Source of the DNA: Immundisolibacter cernigliae
GTDB lineage: Bacteria > Pseudomonadota > Gammaproteobacteria > Immundisolibacterales > Immundisolibacteraceae
Direction of reading: 5' to 3'
Length of the DNA stretch: 64,000 nucleotides
NCBI RefSeq assembly: GCF_001697225.1
Contig: NZ_CP014671.1
Coordinates: 1,798,001-1,862,000, forward strand
The translations under genes and the position numbers were made by a program. Numbering within the stretch: the stretch's first letter is position 1; each line of letters opens with the position of its first letter. Positions 28,230 through 38,931 of the stretch are shown here, in pieces. Below the pieces are notes generated by a model. The model ran no database searches, had not been told where the DNA came from, and was given only the letters and a program-made list of their open reading frames with translations.

Positions 28230-29959
28230 GCGCCGTGTTCTCGCGTCCGCGTCACTACCTTGTGCTGGTCCTGCTCCTGCTGGCCGGTGGCGCGCTGATG
28301 GCGCAGGCCGTGTACCTGCACACGCTGCGCACGCAGTTCCTGAAAGGCCAGGGTGATGCGCGCGCCCTGCGCACCGTGTCCATCAATGCCCATCGCGGCA
28401 TGCTGCTGGACCGCAACGGTGAGCCGCTGGCCATCAGCGCGCCGGTCGATTCGGTATGGGTGGTGCCGGAGGATTTTCGCAAGGCGCGGCAGCGCTGGCC
28501 CGAACTGGCGCATGCGCTGGGGCTGGACCCGGCGCAACTGTCGGCCACCGTGGCGGCGCGGGCCGACACCAGATTCGCCTATCTGCGCCGCGCGGTGCCG
28601 CCGGAAATGGCCGATGCCGCCCTGGCACTGAAGCTGCCCGGCGTCTACCGCCAGCGCGGCTACCGCCGTTACTACCCGCTGGCCGAAGCCGCCGGCCACG
28701 TGGTCGGCTACACCGATATCGACGACAACGGCCAGGGCGGGCTCGAAGCCGCCTATGACGGCCACCTGCGCGGCACGCCGGGCAGGGAGCGCATCGTGCT
28801 CGACGCTCGGCGTCAACGCGTCGCCCTGCTCGAAACCATCGCCCCGCCGCGACCGGGCAAGGATCTGAAGCTGTCCATCGACCGGCGCATCCAGTACCTG
28901 GCCTATCGCGAGCTGAAAGCCGCCGTGCTGCGCCACAAGGCGGCCTCCGGCATGGCGGTGATGCTGGATGTGGCCAGCGGCGAGGTGCTGGCCATGGTCA
29001 ACCAGCCGACCTTCAACCCGAACGATCGCGCCGATCAGGATCCGGACCGCCGCCGCAACCGGGCCGTCACCGATCCGTTCGAGCCGGGCTCCACCATCAA
29101 GCCGTTCACCGTGGCCGCCGCCCTGGCGCACCACAGCTTCGATCCGCACCGCGTGATCGACACCTCCCCCGGCTACCTGCGCGTGGCCCGGCATACCGTG
29201 CGCGATGTACACAACTACGGCGCGCTGGACATGGCCGGCGTGATCCGCAAGTCGAGCAACGTCGGCGCGGTACAGATCGGCCTGTCCATGAGCCCGGCGC
29301 AGATGTGGGAGAGCTTCGCCCGCTTCGGCTTTGGCGTGCCCACCAGCACCGGCTTTCCGGGCGAAGCCAGCGGCCTGCTGCGCGCCGCGCAAAGCTGGCG
29401 ACAGGTCGAGCAGGTGACCATGGCCTTCGGTTACGGTGTGTCGGGCACGGCCCTGCAATTGGCGCGTGCCTATGCTGCGCTGGCCAGCGGCGGCCTGCTG
29501 CGGCCAGTCAGTTTTCTGGCCGTGCCGGCCAGCGAGCAGCCAGCCGGTGAACGCGCCCTGCCGGCGGATGTCGCGGCCGAGGTCAACGCCATGCTCGAAG
29601 GCGTGGTCGGGCCGGGCGGCACGGCCACCAAGGCGGCCATCGCCGGTTACCGGGTGGCCGGCAAGACCGGCACCACGCACATCGCGGCCGGCGGCAGCTA
29701 CGACCGTCGCCGCTATCTAGCCACCTTCGCCGGCTTTGCGCCGGTCAGCAATCCGCGTCTGGTGCTGCTGGTCAGCCTGCGCGACCCGCAGGGCGCCTAT
29801 TACGGCGGCGAAGTGGCCGCGCCGGTGTTCCAGAGCGTGATGGCCGGCGCCCTGCGCATGCTCGGCGTGGCGCCGGACGCCCTGCCGGCGGCGCCGCTGA
29901 TCCCGCCGACGCCGGCTGCGACACCGAACCTGCTGCAGGCGGCGGAGCGCCGCCTGTGA
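28226..29959 (+). CDS. ftsI: Peptidoglycan transpeptidase FtsI (PBP3)
   Basis: 577 residues. A single N-terminal membrane helix (about 11-27) anchors a periplasmic dimerisation domain and a transpeptidase domain with the three penicillin-binding motifs: STIK in EPGSTIKPF (active Ser near residue 290), SSN in RKSSNVGA, and KTG in AGKTGTT. It crosslinks septal peptidoglycan with FtsW and is a beta-lactam target. ATG 28226 overlaps the ftsL stop (ATGA). Confidence 0.97.
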   Translation: MSAVFSRPRHYLVLVLLLLAGGALMAQAVYLHTLRTQFLKGQGDARALRTVSINAHRGMLLDRNGEPLAISAPVDSVWVVPEDFRKARQRWPELAHALGLDPAQLSATVAARADTRFAYLRRAVPPEMADAALALKLPGVYRQRGYRRYYPLAEAAGHVVGYTDIDDNGQGGLEAAYDGHLRGTPGRERIVLDARRQRVALLETIAPPRPGKDLKLSIDRRIQYLAYRELKAAVLRHKAASGMAVMLDVASGEVLAMVNQPTFNPNDRADQDPDRRRNRAVTDPFEPGSTIKPFTVAAALAHHSFDPHRVIDTSPGYLRVARHTVRDVHNYGALDMAGVIRKSSNVGAVQIGLSMSPAQMWESFARFGFGVPTSTGFPGEASGLLRAAQSWRQVEQVTMAFGYGVSGTALQLARAYAALASGGLLRPVSFLAVPASEQPAGERALPADVAAEVNAMLEGVVGPGGTATKAAIAGYRVAGKTGTTHIAAGGSYDRRRYLATFAGFAPVSNPRLVLLVSLRDPQGAYYGGEVAAPVFQSVMAGALRMLGVAPDALPAAPLIPPTPAATPNLLQAAERRL

Positions 29960-31446
29960 TGGTCGCTCGCAAAGCCAACCCGACGACGGTGCCACTGGCC
30001 ACGCTGCTGGCCGGCTGGCTGGACGACGAAGCGAGCGCCGGCCCGGTCGGCGAGCTCGCCATCGGCGGCCTGTGCAACGACAGCCGCCTGGCGCAGCCGG
30101 GTGACCTGTTCCTGGCCGTGCCCGGGCGGCGCACCTCGGGGGCCCGGCACCTGGAGCAGGCCATCGCGGCCGGCGTCGCGGTGGTGCTGATCGACGCCTC
30201 CCTGCCGCTGCCGACCGGCTTGCCGGTGCCCGTGCTGACGCTGGCGGACCTGGCCGCCCGGCAGGGCATCATCGCTGCGCGCTTTCATGGCGAGCCGTCC
30301 AAGGCGCTGGCCGTGATCGGCATCACCGGCACCAACGGCAAGACCTCGGTCAGCCATTTCCTGGCCCAGTGCCTGCCCCGCTGCGGCATCCTGGGCACCG
30401 AGGGCAACGGCTTTCCGGGGCATCTCGAACCGGCCACGCACACCACGCCCGATCCGCTGGCCCTGCAGGCCTGGCTGGCCCGGCTGCGCGGCGAGGGCGC
30501 CCGCACGGTCGCGATGGAAGTCTCCTCGCACGCCCTGCACCAGCAGCGCACCGCCGGCGTGCGCTTCGACACCGCCGTGTATACCAATCTGGGCCACGAC
30601 CACCTGGACTATCACCGCGATCTGGACGACTACGCCGCCGCCAAGGCCGGCCTGTTCGCCAGCCCCGGCCTGCGCGCGGCGGTGCTCAACGCCGACGATC
30701 CCTACGTCGAGCACATGGCCGCGGCGCTGGCGCCCGGCGTGCGCGTGCTGCGCTACGGCCTGCGACACGGCGAGCTGCGCGGCAGTGCCGATGCCCGGCC
30801 GGGCGGCCTGCTGATCGATATCGACAGCCCGTTCGGGCAGACACGCTTCGCCAGCCCGCTGCTGGGCGAGTTCAACCTGTACAACCTGCTGGCGGTGCTG
30901 GGCGCCTTGCTGCTGGCGGACGTGCCGTTTGCCGACGCCGTCGAGAAACTGCAGGCGCTCGCGCCGGTGCCGGGGCGCATGCAGGCCCTGCGCCGGCCCG
31001 GCGCGCCGCTGGTGGTGATCGACTACGCCCACAACCCGCCGGCGCTCGAATCAGTACTGACGGCGCTGCGTGCCCACGTGCCGGCCGGCGGGCGCCTGTG
31101 GTGCGTGTTCGGCTGCGGCGGCGAGCGGGATGCCGCCAAGCGGCCGGTGATGGGCGAGCTGGCCGTGCGCCTGGCCGACCGCGTGGTCGTCACCGACGAC
31201 AACCCGCGCGGCGAGGCGCCGGCGGACATCGCCGCCGCCATCCTGGCCGGCATGCCGCAAACCGCCGGTGTGGAGCTGATACACGACCGCGCCGCGGCCA
31301 TCAGCCATGCCATCGCGGCCGCCGATGTGCGCGACGTGGTGCTGATCGCCGGCAAGGGCGCCGAGCGCTTCCAGATCGTCGGCACCGAACGCCGGCCGTT
31401 CAGCGATTTCGACTGCGCGCAGAACGCGCTCAAGGGGCGACCGTGA
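29959..31446 (+). CDS. murE: UDP-MurNAc-tripeptide synthetase MurE
   Basis: 495 residues from ATG 29959, which shares a base with the ftsI stop. ATP-binding ITGTNGKTS near residue 115, the MEVSSHAL segment and the DNPR motif (VVTDDNPRGE) near residue 413. DNPR in this position is the mark of enzymes adding meso-diaminopimelate, so the peptidoglycan is expected to be DAP type. Cytoplasmic; third amino-acid addition to UDP-MurNAc-L-Ala-D-Glu. Confidence 0.97.
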   Translation: MVARKANPTTVPLATLLAGWLDDEASAGPVGELAIGGLCNDSRLAQPGDLFLAVPGRRTSGARHLEQAIAAGVAVVLIDASLPLPTGLPVPVLTLADLAARQGIIAARFHGEPSKALAVIGITGTNGKTSVSHFLAQCLPRCGILGTEGNGFPGHLEPATHTTPDPLALQAWLARLRGEGARTVAMEVSSHALHQQRTAGVRFDTAVYTNLGHDHLDYHRDLDDYAAAKAGLFASPGLRAAVLNADDPYVEHMAAALAPGVRVLRYGLRHGELRGSADARPGGLLIDIDSPFGQTRFASPLLGEFNLYNLLAVLGALLLADVPFADAVEKLQALAPVPGRMQALRRPGAPLVVIDYAHNPPALESVLTALRAHVPAGGRLWCVFGCGGERDAAKRPVMGELAVRLADRVVVTDDNPRGEAPADIAAAILAGMPQTAGVELIHDRAAAISHAIAAADVRDVVLIAGKGAERFQIVGTERRPFSDFDCAQNALKGRP

Positions 31447-32795
31447 TGTCCCTGGCACAGGCCGCCGTCATCGTCGGGGCCGGCAGCCGGCCGGCCGGCG
31501 ACTTCAGCGGCGTCAGCACCGACAGCCGCACCCTGCGCCCCGGCGAGCTGTTCGTGGCGCTCGAAGGTCCGCATTTCGACGGCCACGATTATCTGCCGGC
31601 GGTGGCTGCCGCCGGCGCCGCCGGCGCGCTGGTGCGCCGTGCCCATCCATCGCTGCCGTGCCTGGAAGTGGCCGACCCGCTGACGGCGCTGGGCCAGCTT
31701 GCCGCCGCCTGGCGGGCACGCTTCGACATTCCCGTCCTGGCCGTCACCGGCAGCAGCGGCAAGACCACGGTCAAGGAACTGCTGGCCGCCGCCCTGGCCG
31801 GTCTGGGTCCGGTGCTGGCCACGCACGGCAACCGCAACAACCACATCGGCGTGCCGCTGACGCTGCTCGAACTGCGGGACACCCACCGTGCGGCGGTGGT
31901 CGAAATGGGCATGAACCACGCCGGCGAGATCGCCCACCTGGCCGATCTGACGCGCCCGACGCTGGGCCTGATCAGCAACGCCGGTCCGGCGCACCTGGAA
32001 GGCCTGGGCAGCGTGGCGGCCGTGGCCCGCGCCAAGGGCGAGCTGATCGAGCGCCTGCCGCCGGACGCCGTGGCAGTGCTCAACGCCGACGATGCGCACT
32101 TCCCACTGTGGCGCCGGCTGGCCGGCAATCGCCAGATCATCACCTTCGGGCTCGATCAGACCGCCGATGTGACGGCCGACTGCCGGATGGCGGCCGACGG
32201 TACCGACGTTGAACTGCGCACACCCAGCGGTACCGTCAGCACCCGCCTGAGTCTGCTCGGCCGGCACAACGTGCAAAACGCACTGGCAGCGACGGCTGCC
32301 GCGCTGGCGGCCGGCGCCCGTCTGGCGGATGTCGCGGCCGGCCTGCGCACGGCCCGGCCGGTGCCGGGGCGGCTGTATCCCCTGCCGGCGCAGCAGGGCG
32401 CCCGGCTGATCGACGACAGCTACAACGCCAACCCCTTGTCGGTGCAGGCGGCCATCGCCGTGCTGGCCGGCCTGCCCGGTGAGCGTGTGCTGGTGCTCGG
32501 CGACATGGGCGAACTGGGCGCCGACGCGGCGGCACTGCACGCGCAGTGCGGCGCCGCCGCGCGGGCGGCCGGAATCGAGCACCTGATCACGCTGGGGCCG
32601 CTGTCGGCACACGCGGCGGCGGCATTTGGCGCCGGCGCTGTCGCCTGCCGTGAACTGGCGCAGCTTGTGGACGTCGCCGGCCGCCTGCTGCGACCGGACC
32701 TGACCGTGCTGGTCAAGGGCTCGCGCAGTGCCGGCATGGAGCGGGTGGTGCAGGCGCTGGCCGCGCATGGCGCGGACGCGGGCGGGCTGCACTGA
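31446..32795 (+). CDS. murF: UDP-MurNAc-tripeptide:D-Ala-D-Ala ligase MurF
   Basis: 449 residues. N-terminal domain with [21 protein letters not shown] loop [13 protein letters not shown] near residue 103, [26 protein letters not shown] and the C-terminal [10 protein letters not shown] segment are diagnostic. It attaches D-Ala-D-Ala, made by the Ddl encoded downstream, to complete the pentapeptide. ATG 31446 shares a base with the murE stop. Confidence 0.97.
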   Translation: MSLAQAAVIVGAGSRPAGDFSGVSTDSRTLRPGELFVALEGPHFDGHDYLPAVAAAGAAGALVRRAHPSLPCLEVADPLTALGQLAAAWRARFDIPVLAVTGSSGKTTVKELLAAALAGLGPVLATHGNRNNHIGVPLTLLELRDTHRAAVVEMGMNHAGEIAHLADLTRPTLGLISNAGPAHLEGLGSVAAVARAKGELIERLPPDAVAVLNADDAHFPLWRRLAGNRQIITFGLDQTADVTADCRMAADGTDVELRTPSGTVSTRLSLLGRHNVQNALAATAAALAAGARLADVAAGLRTARPVPGRLYPLPAQQGARLIDDSYNANPLSVQAAIAVLAGLPGERVLVLGDMGELGADAAALHAQCGAAARAAGIEHLITLGPLSAHAAAAFGAGAVACRELAQLVDVAGRLLRPDLTVLVKGSRSAGMERVVQALAAHGADAGGLH

Positions 32796-33877
32796 TGCTG
32801 TACCACCTGTTCGATGCCCTGAGCGATCAAATCAGCGGCTTCAACGCCTTTCGCTACATCACCCTGCGCGCCATCCTGGCGGCACTGACGGCGCTGGTCA
32901 TCTCGCTGGCCGCCGGCGGACCGGTAATCCGCTACCTGACGGCGCTGCGCCTTGGCCAGCAGGTGCGCACGGACGGTCCGCAGACGCATCTAGGCAAGGC
33001 CGGCACGCCAACCATGGGCGGCGCGCTGATCCTGCTGGCGATCGCCATCACCACACTGCTGTGGGCGGACCTGCGCAGCGCCAAGGTGTGGATCGTGTTC
33101 GCCGTGGCGCTGGCCACCGGCCTGATCGGCTGGCTGGACGATTACCTCAAGGTCACGCGCCGCAACTCGAAGGGCCTCAAATCACGCCACAAGTTCCTGG
33201 GGCAGCTGGTGGTGGGCATGGCCGCCGCACTGGCCATCTACAGCCTGGTGCGGGTGCCGGCCGAGACCCTGTACATCGTGCCGTTCATCAAGGACGCCAC
33301 CTTCCATCTGGGCTGGCTGTTCGTGCCGGCAAGCCTGCTGGTGATCGTCGGCTCCAGCAACGCGGTGAACCTCACCGACGGCCTGGACGGTCTGGCCATC
33401 CTGCCCACCGTGATGGTGGCCGCCGCGCTGGGTGTGTTCGCCTACGTGGCCGGCCATCAGGTGTTCGCCCGCTATCTGGGTCTGCCGTTTGTACCCGGTG
33501 CCGGCGAACTGGCCATCGTGTGCGGCGCCATGGTCGGCGCCGGACTCGGCTTCCTGTGGTTCAACACCTACCCGGCGCAGGTATTCATGGGTGATGTCGG
33601 CGCGCTGGCGCTGGGCGCCACGCTGGGCACGGTGGCGGTGCTGATCCGTCAGGAACTGGTGCTGTTCATCATGGGCGGCGTGTTCGTGATGGAAACCGTG
33701 TCGGTCATGCTGCAGGTGGCCTCGTTCAAGCTCACCGGCAAGCGCATCTTCGCCATGGCGCCGCTGCACCACCACTTCGAGCTGAAGGGCTGGCCGGAGC
33801 CGCGCGTGATCGTGCGCTTCTGGATCATCACCTTCATCCTGGTGCTGGTCGGTCTCGCCAGCCTGAAGATTCGCTGA
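32795..33877 (+). CDS. mraY: Phospho-MurNAc-pentapeptide translocase MraY
   Basis: 360 residues, the same length as E. coli MraY, with about ten membrane helices. Family motifs: [10 protein letters not shown] near residue 71, the DDYLKV cytoplasmic loop, [13 protein letters not shown] with catalytic aspartates, and [11 protein letters not shown] near the C-terminus. It makes lipid I from UDP-MurNAc-pentapeptide and undecaprenyl phosphate. Starts on the last base of the murF stop. Confidence 0.98.
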   Translation: MLYHLFDALSDQISGFNAFRYITLRAILAALTALVISLAAGGPVIRYLTALRLGQQVRTDGPQTHLGKAGTPTMGGALILLAIAITTLLWADLRSAKVWIVFAVALATGLIGWLDDYLKVTRRNSKGLKSRHKFLGQLVVGMAAALAIYSLVRVPAETLYIVPFIKDATFHLGWLFVPASLLVIVGSSNAVNLTDGLDGLAILPTVMVAAALGVFAYVAGHQVFARYLGLPFVPGAGELAIVCGAMVGAGLGFLWFNTYPAQVFMGDVGALALGATLGTVAVLIRQELVLFIMGGVFVMETVSVMLQVASFKLTGKRIFAMAPLHHHFELKGWPEPRVIVRFWIITFILVLVGLASLKIR

Positions 33878-33881
33878 CGGC

Positions 33882-35270
33882 ATGCACGCGGTGGCTGAGC
33901 AACTGAAAAAACGCGCGCTGGTGGTCGGGGCCGGTGCCACGGGCCTGTCCTGCGTGCGCCACCTGCTGGCGCAGGGCTACGAGGTGCGGGTGCTCGACAC
34001 GCGCCAGATTCCGCCGGGCCTGGCCGAATTGCGGCAGTTGGTGCCGGTCAGCGATATCCATCTTGGCGACTGGCCGGCGGCGGCATTTGCCGGCGTGGAC
34101 GAGATCGTCGTCAGCCCCGGCGTCGGTCTGGACGCCCCGCCGCTGGTCGATGCCGCCGCGCGCGGCCTGCCGCTGCTGGGCGACATCGAGCTATTCGCCC
34201 GCGCCGTCACGCGGCCGGTGCTGGCGATTACCGGCTCGAACGGCAAATCCACCGTTACCACGCTGGTCGGGCAGATGCTGACCGGTGCCGGACGCACGGC
34301 GGCGGTGGGCGGCAACCTGGGCCCGCCGGCACTCGACCTGCTGGCGGGCGCGCTGCCGGATGCCTACGTGCTCGAACTGTCGTCGTTCCAGCTGGAACGC
34401 ACCGCGAGCCTGCGCCCGGCTGCCGCCTGCGTGCTGAACCTCAGTCCCGACCACATCGACCGCCACGGCAGCTTCGCCGCTTATGCCGCCGCCAAGGCGC
34501 GGGCGCTGGACGGCGCCGCGGTGGCGGTGCTCAGCCGCGACGATGCGGGCGTCGCCGCACTGGCCGGCGGGCTTGGCGCTACCCAGCGGGTGGTCTGGTT
34601 CGGACTCGGCGCGCCGACCGGCGCCAGCGATTTCGGTCTTCTCGAACGCGATGGCGCGCCGTGGCTGGCGCGCGGCGACGAGGCGCTCCTGCCGGCGGCA
34701 GCGCTGCGCCTGCCCGGCCGTCACAACATCGCCAATGCGCTGGCCGCGCTGGCATTGGTCGACGCGCTGGGCGTACCGCTGGCGCAGGCGCTGCCGGCGC
34801 TTCGCGAATTTCCCGGCCTGCCGCATCGCACGCAGTGGCTGGGCGAACATGGCGGCGTGGCCTGGTACGACGATTCCAAGGGCACCAACGTCGGCGCCAC
34901 GCTGGCCGCCATCGAGGGTCTGGCGCCGACCCGGCCCACTGGCCGGCTGGTGCTGATCCTGGGCGGACAGGGCAAGGGCCAGGATTTCGCGCCGCTGCGC
35001 GGGGCGCTGGCCGCGCATGGCCGGGCGGCGGTGCTGATCGGCGAGGATGCCGCGTTGATCGCCGACGCCCTGGGCGACGCCGTGCCGATCCAGCGCGCCG
35101 CCGACATGGCCGCCGCGGTGGCGGCCGCCGCCACGCTGGCCGAGCCGGGCGATGGCGTGCTGCTGTCCCCGGCCTGCGCCAGTTTCGACATGTTCAGCGG
35201 CTACGCCGCCCGGGGCGAGGCCTTCGTTCGCGCCGTGCGGGCGCTCGTCGGGGTGATCACCGATGAGTAG
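33882..35270 (+). CDS. murD: UDP-MurNAc-L-Ala:D-Glu ligase MurD
   Basis: 462 residues. GAGATGLSCVRHLL N-terminal UDP-binding loop, PGVGLD, ATP-binding ITGSNGKSTVTTLV near residue 115, ELSSFQLE, NLSPDHIDRHG and DDSKGTN in the C-terminal domain. It adds D-glutamate to UDP-MurNAc-L-Ala. Four bases after mraY; its end overlaps ftsW by 8 bases. The order murE-murF-mraY-murD-ftsW is standard. Confidence 0.97.
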   Translation: MHAVAEQLKKRALVVGAGATGLSCVRHLLAQGYEVRVLDTRQIPPGLAELRQLVPVSDIHLGDWPAAAFAGVDEIVVSPGVGLDAPPLVDAAARGLPLLGDIELFARAVTRPVLAITGSNGKSTVTTLVGQMLTGAGRTAAVGGNLGPPALDLLAGALPDAYVLELSSFQLERTASLRPAAACVLNLSPDHIDRHGSFAAYAAAKARALDGAAVAVLSRDDAGVAALAGGLGATQRVVWFGLGAPTGASDFGLLERDGAPWLARGDEALLPAAALRLPGRHNIANALAALALVDALGVPLAQALPALREFPGLPHRTQWLGEHGGVAWYDDSKGTNVGATLAAIEGLAPTRPTGRLVLILGGQGKGQDFAPLRGALAAHGRAAVLIGEDAALIADALGDAVPIQRAADMAAAVAAAATLAEPGDGVLLSPACASFDMFSGYAARGEAFVRAVRALVGVITDE

Positions 35271-36471
35271 TGTCGGCACCACCGCCCGCGCGCCGGCGCC
35301 GGTCGCCGCCGGCCTGCGCGGGCCGGCCGAGTGGGACTGGGCGCTGCTGGCCGTGGCAGCCCTGCTCGCCGCGGTGGGATTGGTTGCCGTGTATTCGGCT
35401 TCGATCACGGTCGCCGCCCGCAGCGTCGGCGACAGCGAGTATTACCTGCAGCGGCAGGCCATGTATCTGGCTCTGGGCGTGCTGGGCGGGTATTTCTTCA
35501 CCCAGACCCGGCTGGTGTTGTGGCATCGCCTGGCCGGTTTTGCAGTGCTGGGCGCCACCGTGCTGCTGGTGCTGGTACTGCTGCCGGGCGTCGGCATCGA
35601 GGTCAATGGCGCCGCCCGCTGGCTGGGCGGCGGTGGCCTGCGCCTGCAACCGTCGGAACTGGCCAAGCTCGCCTTTCTGATGTTCGCCGCCGCCCGTCTG
35701 TCGGAGGCCGACACGCCCGAGCTGCTGCGCGAGCGCATGCTGGTGATCCTGGTCAGTCTTGGCCTTATCGGCGCTCTGTTGCTGGCGGAGCCGGATTTCG
35801 GCAGTTTCGTGGTGCTGGCGGCGGCCACCGGCGGCTTGCTGTTCCTGTACGGCGTGCGCTGGCTGTATTTCATCGCCCTGGGCGCTACCGGCCTGGCGGC
35901 GCTGGCGGCGCTGGCGGTCGCCTCGCCCTACCGCCTGGCGCGGCTGACCAATTTCCTGCACCCCTGGGACGACCCGTTCGGCGCCGGCTTTCAGCTCACG
36001 CAGGCGCTGATCGCCTTCGGGCGCGGCGGCTGGTTCGGCGTGGGACTTGGCAACAGCGTGCAGAAGCTGTTCTACCTGCCCGAGGCGCACACCGATTTCC
36101 TGCTCGCCGTGCTGGCCGAGGAACTGGGCCTGTTCGCGGTGCTGGGCGTGATCGGTCTGTTCGGCTTTCTGGTAGTGCGGGCGTTTGCCATCGCCCGGCG
36201 CGCGGCCGCCAACGGCGACGGCTTCGCCGCGCTGCTCGGCTACGGCCTGGGCCTGACGATCGGTTTTCAGGCCTTCGTGAACCTGGGCGTGAACATGGGC
36301 GTGCTGCCGACCAAGGGCCTGACATTGCCGCTGATGAGCTACGGCGGCACCAGCCTGGTGGTCAGCTGCCTGCAGATCGCGCTGCTGCTGCGTATCGACC
36401 ACGAGCAGCGGATGCGTCGTGGTGTCAACGGCGCGCCGGCCATGACGGCGCAGCGCCGGGGGCGGCACTGA
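35263..36471 (+). CDS. ftsW: Septal peptidoglycan glycosyltransferase FtsW
   Basis: 402 residues, SEDS family with about ten membrane helices. Conserved segments include GAARWLGGGGLRLQPSELAKL near residue 112, EPDFGSFVVL with the catalytic Asp region, and PTKGLTLPLMSYGGTSLV near the end. It polymerises lipid II at the septum together with FtsI. A hydrophilic N-terminal tail of about 25 residues precedes the first helix. Overlaps murD by 8 bases and murG by 1 base. Confidence 0.97.
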   Translation: MSSVGTTARAPAPVAAGLRGPAEWDWALLAVAALLAAVGLVAVYSASITVAARSVGDSEYYLQRQAMYLALGVLGGYFFTQTRLVLWHRLAGFAVLGATVLLVLVLLPGVGIEVNGAARWLGGGGLRLQPSELAKLAFLMFAAARLSEADTPELLRERMLVILVSLGLIGALLLAEPDFGSFVVLAAATGGLLFLYGVRWLYFIALGATGLAALAALAVASPYRLARLTNFLHPWDDPFGAGFQLTQALIAFGRGGWFGVGLGNSVQKLFYLPEAHTDFLLAVLAEELGLFAVLGVIGLFGFLVVRAFAIARRAAANGDGFAALLGYGLGLTIGFQAFVNLGVNMGVLPTKGLTLPLMSYGGTSLVVSCLQIALLLRIDHEQRMRRGVNGAPAMTAQRRGRH

Positions 36472-37541
36472 TGCAGGTGCTGATCATGGCCGGCGGCACC
36501 GGCGGGCATGTGATGCCGGCGCTGGCGGTGGCCCACGAGCTGCGCACGCAGGGCCACGACGTGCGCTGGCTGGGTACCGCGACGGGCCTTGAGGCGCGCG
36601 CCGTGCCGGCGGCCGGCATCGAGCTGTTCACCTTGCCGGTGGCCGGCCTGCGCGGCACTGGCGTGCTGCGCTACCTGTCGGCGCCGGTCGGCCTGCTGCG
36701 GTCGCTGGCGCAGGCCATGGGACTGCTGCGCCGGCTACGCCCGGATGCGGTGCTCGGCCTGGGTGGGTACGCCTCCGGACCCGGCGGCGTGGCGGCCTTC
36801 CTGCTGCGCCGGCCGTTGTTGATCCACGAACAAAACGCCCGTCCGGGCCTGACCAACCGCCTGCTGGCGCGTCTGGCGCAGCGTGTCCTGGCCGGCTTTC
36901 CGGGCCTGCGCCTGGCCGGCCGACCGGCCGAGTTCACCGGCAACCCGGTACGTGCCGAGCTGCTCGACCTGCCGCCGCCCGGCGAACGCCTGAGCACTGC
37001 GCCGCGCCTGCTGGTGCTGGGCGGCAGCCAGGGCGCGCAGGCCATCAATGCGGTCGTGCCGCAGGCGCTGGAACTGCTCAAGCAAAGCGGCGTGCCGCTG
37101 CCGCAGGTGCGCCACCAGGCCGGACGGCAGCACGCCGAAGCGGTGACGGCCGATTACCGCGCGCGCAGTTTGACGGCCACGGTCGATGGCTTCATCGACG
37201 ACATGGCAGCCGCCTACGGCGCGGCGGATCTGGCCATCTGCCGGGCCGGCGCGCTGACCGTGGCCGAGCTGTGCGCGGTCGGCCTGGGCGCGCTGCTGGT
37301 CCCCTTCCCGCACGCGGCCGACGATCACCAGACCGCCAATGCCCGCCATCTGGCCGGCGCCGGCGCCGCCGTGCTGCTGCCGCAGGCGGACCTGACGCCG
37401 CTGCGCCTGGCCGAGCTGCTCGGATCGCTGCTGGCCGATCCGGCGCGGCGCCTGGCGATGGCCGAGGCGGCGCGCCGCCTGGCGCGGCCCGACGCCGCGC
37501 GGCGCGTGGCGGCGGCCTGCCTGGAGGTGGCCCATGCGTGA
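36471..37541 (+). CDS. murG: UDP-GlcNAc transferase MurG
   Basis: 356 residues, GT-B fold (GT28). [17 protein letters not shown] at the N-terminus, [42 protein letters not shown] and the donor-site stretch [36 protein letters not shown]. It converts lipid I to lipid II on the inner face of the membrane. Shares one base with the ftsW stop and overlaps murC by 8. Confidence 0.97.
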   Translation: MQVLIMAGGTGGHVMPALAVAHELRTQGHDVRWLGTATGLEARAVPAAGIELFTLPVAGLRGTGVLRYLSAPVGLLRSLAQAMGLLRRLRPDAVLGLGGYASGPGGVAAFLLRRPLLIHEQNARPGLTNRLLARLAQRVLAGFPGLRLAGRPAEFTGNPVRAELLDLPPPGERLSTAPRLLVLGGSQGAQAINAVVPQALELLKQSGVPLPQVRHQAGRQHAEAVTADYRARSLTATVDGFIDDMAAAYGAADLAICRAGALTVAELCAVGLGALLVPFPHAADDHQTANARHLAGAGAAVLLPQADLTPLRLAELLGSLLADPARRLAMAEAARRLARPDAARRVAAACLEVAHA

Positions 37542-38931
37542 TCGCGTGCGGCACATCCACCTGGTCGGCATCGGCGGCTCGGGCATGAGCGGCATCGCCG
37601 AGGTGCTGCTGAACCAGGGCTACCGGGTCTCCGGTTCGGACCTTGGCCCGAGCGCGGCGGCCGAGCGGCTGCAGGCGCTCGGCGCACAGGTGCAGCGCGG
37701 TCACGCGGCCGGCAACATCGACGGCGCCGACGTGGTGGTGGTGTCGACCGCCGTTCCGCCGGACAACGTCGAGATCACTGCCGCCCGCGCCCGCGGCGTG
37801 CCGGTGGTGCCGCGCGCCACCATGCTGGCCGAGCTGATGCGCCTGAAGGACGGCATCGCCATCGCCGGCACCCACGGCAAGACCACCACCACCAGCCTGG
37901 TGGCACATCTGCTGGCGCAGGGTGGGCTGGATCCGACCTTCATCATCGGTGGGCGGGTGAATGCGCTCGGCTCCGGGGCGCGCGTGGGCGCCGGGCGCTA
38001 CCTGGTGGTCGAGGCCGACGAATCGGACGCGTCCTTTTTGCACCTGAACCCGATCCTGGCGGTGGTCACCAACATCGACCAGGACCACATGGACACCTAC
38101 GGCGGCGACCCGGCGCGCCTGCGCCAGGCCTTCGTGGAGTTCCTGCAGCGCCTGCCCTTCTACGGCCTGGCCGTGCTGTGCCAGGACGATGCCGGGCTGA
38201 TGGCCCTGCGCGAGCGCATCGGCCGGCCGGTGCTGACCTACGGCCTGAGGCCGGATGCCGACCTGCACGCAGACGAGGTCACCCAGGACGGCCTGCGCAT
38301 GCATTTCACCGTCCGTGCCGCCGGCCGCTCGCCGCTGGCGGTGACGCTGAACCTGCCTGGGTTGCACAACGTGCAAAACGCCCTGGCGGCAATCGCCATT
38401 GCCCGCGAGGTGGGCGTGGACGATGCCGCCATCGCACGGGGACTGGCGAGCTTCGAGGGCATCGGCCGGCGCCTGCAGCACCTTGCCGACGGCGCGCTGG
38501 ACGGCAAGCACCTCACCCTGATCGACGACTACGGCCACCACCCGCGCGAACTGCAGGCGACGCTGGACGCCGTGCGCGGCGCCTATCCGGGCCGGCGCCT
38601 GCTGACCGTGTTCCAGCCGCACCGCTACAGCCGCACGCGCGATCTGCTGGACGATTTTGCCGCCACGCTGTCGGCCGGCACCGACGCGCTGCTGCTGTGC
38701 GAGGTCTACGCCGCCGGCGAGGCGCCGATCGCCGGCGCCGACGGCCGCGCCCTGGCGCGTGCCATCCGCGGCCGCGGGCGCATCGAGCCGGTGTTCGTGG
38801 AGCACTTGGCCGACCTGCCGCACAGCCTGGCGGCGGTGCTGCAGGACGGCGACGTGGTGCTCACGCTGGGCGCCGGCAGCATCGGCCAGGCCGCGGCGGC
38901 GCTCGCCAGCGGCCTCGCGGGGGGCGTATGA
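37534..38931 (+). CDS. murC: UDP-MurNAc:L-Ala ligase MurC
   Basis: 465 residues. [18 protein letters not shown]-terminal Rossmann loop, ATP-binding [13 protein letters not shown] near residue 110, [22 protein letters not shown] and the C-terminal [10 protein letters not shown] and FQPHRYSRT motifs. It makes the first peptide bond of the stem peptide. Overlaps murG by 8 bases, and its stop overlaps the murB start (ATGA). Confidence 0.98.
   Translation: MRDRVRHIHLVGIGGSGMSGIAEVLLNQGYRVSGSDLGPSAAAERLQALGAQVQRGHAAGNIDGADVVVVSTAVPPDNVEITAARARGVPVVPRATMLAELMRLKDGIAIAGTHGKTTTTSLVAHLLAQGGLDPTFIIGGRVNALGSGARVGAGRYLVVEADESDASFLHLNPILAVVTNIDQDHMDTYGGDPARLRQAFVEFLQRLPFYGLAVLCQDDAGLMALRERIGRPVLTYGLRPDADLHADEVTQDGLRMHFTVRAAGRSPLAVTLNLPGLHNVQNALAAIAIAREVGVDDAAIARGLASFEGIGRRLQHLADGALDGKHLTLIDDYGHHPRELQATLDAVRGAYPGRRLLTVFQPHRYSRTRDLLDDFAATLSAGTDALLLCEVYAAGEAPIAGADGRALARAIRGRGRIEPVFVEHLADLPHSLAAVLQDGDVVLTLGAGSIGQAAAALASGLAGGV

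Noticed and set aside
26942-29680. 912-codon open frame on the minus strand across rsmH, ftsL and ftsI
   Set aside because: It is antisense to three certain genes, has low-complexity His/Arg/Gln-rich translation and no recognisable domain. Long antisense frames are common in GC-rich DNA.
31023-32792. 589-codon minus-strand frame opposite murE and murF
   Set aside because: It lies wholly antisense to conserved genes and has the biased composition of a shadow frame.
35257-36468. 403-codon minus-strand frame opposite ftsW
   Set aside because: Gln/His/Arg-rich translation without domain features; ftsW is unambiguous on the other strand.
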